NCBI GenBank assembly: GCA_028701715.1
Contig: JAQVQF010000122.1
Coordinates: 1 to 6,995, forward strand
From: Eubacteriales bacterium
GTDB taxonomy: Bacteria; Bacillota; Clostridia; Oscillospirales; CAG-382
DNA length: 6,995 nt
Direction: 5' to 3'
Each line of letters begins with the position of its first letter. Position 1 is the stretch's first letter. The position numbers and the translations under genes were made by a program. Below the pieces are notes generated by a model, which saw nothing but the letters and a program-made list of their open reading frames with translations, was not told the DNA's origin and ran no database searches. This document shows, piece after piece, positions 6,346-6,995 of this stretch.

Positions 6346-6739
6346 GTCTAAAACAATAAAATGCGTTTACGCGGCGGCGGTCGGAACGGCGTTTCAGCTT
6401 TCGTTCAGGCTCCCGTCGTATGTGGGCGTTCAGCTGGCGCTGATATTCGTTTCGGTTACCCTTTACAGCGCGCCCATGCTCATAAATATTCAGACAATAA
6501 AAAATTACGAAACGGAAAGCATTAAAAAATTCATTGTAACCGACCTGCTTTTCGTTTTTGCCCCGGCTCTCATCGCCTGCGTATTAACGGAGTTGGTATA
6601 TATCGCCGTGGCGAGCATACCCGATTATTCGGAAGGAATGGGCAGCCTTATATTCATATGTATTTCGGTGCTGCTGACCCTTTGCTTCTGGCTCGGATAT
6701 CTGATCATCAACGCAATATATAACAGATTGAGCGGCTGA
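6323..6739 (+). CDS. Small membrane protein, unknown function
   Basis: This encodes 138 residues from ATG 6323, overlapping the end of the acyl-CoA synthetase gene by 23 bases in another frame. No ribosome site lies at a good distance (AAGG is 15 bases away) and no good later ATG exists, so translation is probably coupled to the upstream gene. Hydrophobic segments lie at about 34-54, 70-98 (long, perhaps two helices or one plus a surface turn) and 105-133, with a weaker one at about 14-30, so three to four membrane spans are expected. The N-terminus is basic and a charged loop (NYETESIKK) lies at about 61-69. No catalytic motif or family is recognised. Position suggests a partner or regulator of the synthetase, possibly in transport of its acid, but that is only an inference from the overlap. 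Confidence 0.8.
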   Translation: MKNPITVRSKTIKCVYAAAVGTAFQLSFRLPSYVGVQLALIFVSVTLYSAPMLINIQTIKNYETESIKKFIVTDLLFVFAPALIACVLTELVYIAVASIPDYSEGMGSLIFICISVLLTLCFWLGYLIINAIYNRLSG

Positions 6740-6749
6740 TAACGATCAA

Positions 6750-6777
6750 CAAATAACAAATAGCAAATAACAAATAA
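6750..6777 (+). repeat. 7-bp tandem repeat (CAAATAA) before the tRNA
   Basis: Four units read CAAATAA, CAAATAG, CAAATAA, CAAATAA, followed by a decayed tail. They lie between the membrane protein stop and the tRNA. The stretch is free of G except in one unit, so RNA from it would be unstructured. No clear tRNA promoter was found here. Confidence 0.75.
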
Positions 6778-6793
6778 CAATCAATAAATATAA

Positions 6794-6870
6794 CCGCCTT
6801 TAGCTCAGCCGGATAGAGTAACGGATTCCGATTCCGTCGGTCGGGGGTTCGAATCCCCCAGGGCGGGCCA
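6794..6870 (+). tRNA. tRNA-Arg (anticodon CCG)
   Basis: A full cloverleaf forms. The acceptor stem is CCGCCTT with AGGGCGG (one T-G wobble), the D stem GCTC with GAGT, the anticodon stem ACGGA with TCCGT, and the T arm GGGGG-TTCGAAT-CCCCC. The anticodon loop TTCCGAT (6826-6832) gives CCG, which reads the arginine codon CGG. T8, A14, G18-G19, T33 and A37 are in place, as are the arginine identity bases A20 and C35. The discriminator is G and the CCA end is encoded (6868-6870). The variable loop is five bases. It probably shares a transcript with the upstream genes or has an unrecognised promoter. A terminator follows 7 bases later. Confidence 0.97.
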
Positions 6871-6877
6871 AATAAGT

Positions 6878-6917
6878 ACCGAAAGACTGATACAAGGTCT
6901 TTCGGTTCTTTATTTTT
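6878..6917 (+). terminator. Rho-independent terminator after tRNA-Arg
   Basis: ACCGAAAGAC (6878-6887) pairs perfectly with GTCTTTCGGT (6897-6906) around a nine-base loop, followed by the T-rich TCTTTATTTTT. The 10-bp stem and U-run are those of a strong terminator. Confidence 0.9.
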
Positions 6918-6962
6918 GGTTCTATAATAAATGTTGGGGTAAGCAACATTTATTATAGAACC
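6918..6962. repeat. Perfect 19-bp inverted repeat; possible mobile-element end or MITE
   Basis: The arm at 6918-6936 (begins GGTTCTATAA, ends AATGTTG) is repeated without error in reverse complement at 6944-6962, around the seven-base spacer GGGTAAG. It starts directly after the T-run of the tRNA terminator. It has no following U-run and so is a poor terminator. Ends starting with GG and a GTTGGGG motif recall ISL3-family insertion ends from memory, but no transposase is in the window and no target duplication is seen around the palindrome. A regulatory operator or a small palindromic repeat element are the alternatives. Confidence 0.6.
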
Positions 6963-6972
6963 TATAAAAACA

Positions 6973-6995
6973 GGTCGTCACCAGGCGGCGCGACC
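6973..6995 (+). other. Possible stem-loop at the window edge
   Basis: GGTCGT (6973-6978) can pair with GCGACC (6990-6995), with one T-G wobble, around an 11-base loop. The structure reaches the last base of the window, so it may be part of something larger. The sequence is much richer in GC than the adjoining palindrome. Confidence 0.3.

Noticed and set aside
6794..6870. tRNA-Arg as a phage or island attachment site
   Set aside because: No second copy of the tRNA 3' end and no integrase is present in the window, so there is no direct evidence for integration.
2012..6995. About 10 bases (CGGCGCGACC) shared between the lipoprotein leader on the minus strand and the right edge
   Set aside because: A match of this length is expected by chance between two places in 7 kb and has no supporting structure.

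Overview
The window suggests a moderate-GC anaerobic Bacillota, probably an uncultured clostridium. This is an inference. It rests on a Gram-positive-style lipoprotein signal, AGGAG-type ribosome binding sites, sigma-A-like promoters, an encoded tRNA CCA end and a clostridial-type energy gene (membrane pyrophosphatase). GC content was not computed and no homology search was possible.

Layout. The left edge (2-145, +) holds the 3' end of an unidentified gene. It meets, across a two-way terminator (161-187), a minus-strand gene for a large acidic lipoprotein of unknown family (217-1929). Then comes a 378-bp AT-rich intergenic stretch. It carries the lipoprotein promoter, an 8-bp tandem repeat, a consensus promoter pointing the other way, and the hairpin that probably ends the next gene. 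The gene at 2308-4416 (-) encodes a membrane proton-pumping pyrophosphatase (hppA) with the potassium-independent signature. From a 267-bp divergent promoter region, an AMP-forming acyl-CoA synthetase (4684-6345, +) is read the other way. A 138-residue membrane protein (6323-6739, +) overlaps its 3' end by 23 bases. A tRNA-Arg(CCG) with its own terminator follows. The right edge holds a perfect 19-bp inverted repeat that may be a mobile-element end or a MITE.

How the genes may work together. The acyl-CoA synthetase releases pyrophosphate for each acyl group activated. The membrane pyrophosphatase hydrolyses pyrophosphate and stores the energy as an ion gradient. Their divergent arrangement would suit joint control of a reaction made irreversible while part of its cost is recovered. 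This coupling is inferred from position and chemistry, not shown by the sequence. Nothing in the window proves a new system. The parts most worth checking are the antisense promoter with a stem-loop at its start site, the acidic-residue changes in the pyrophosphatase, the unrecognised lipoprotein and the right-edge palindrome.
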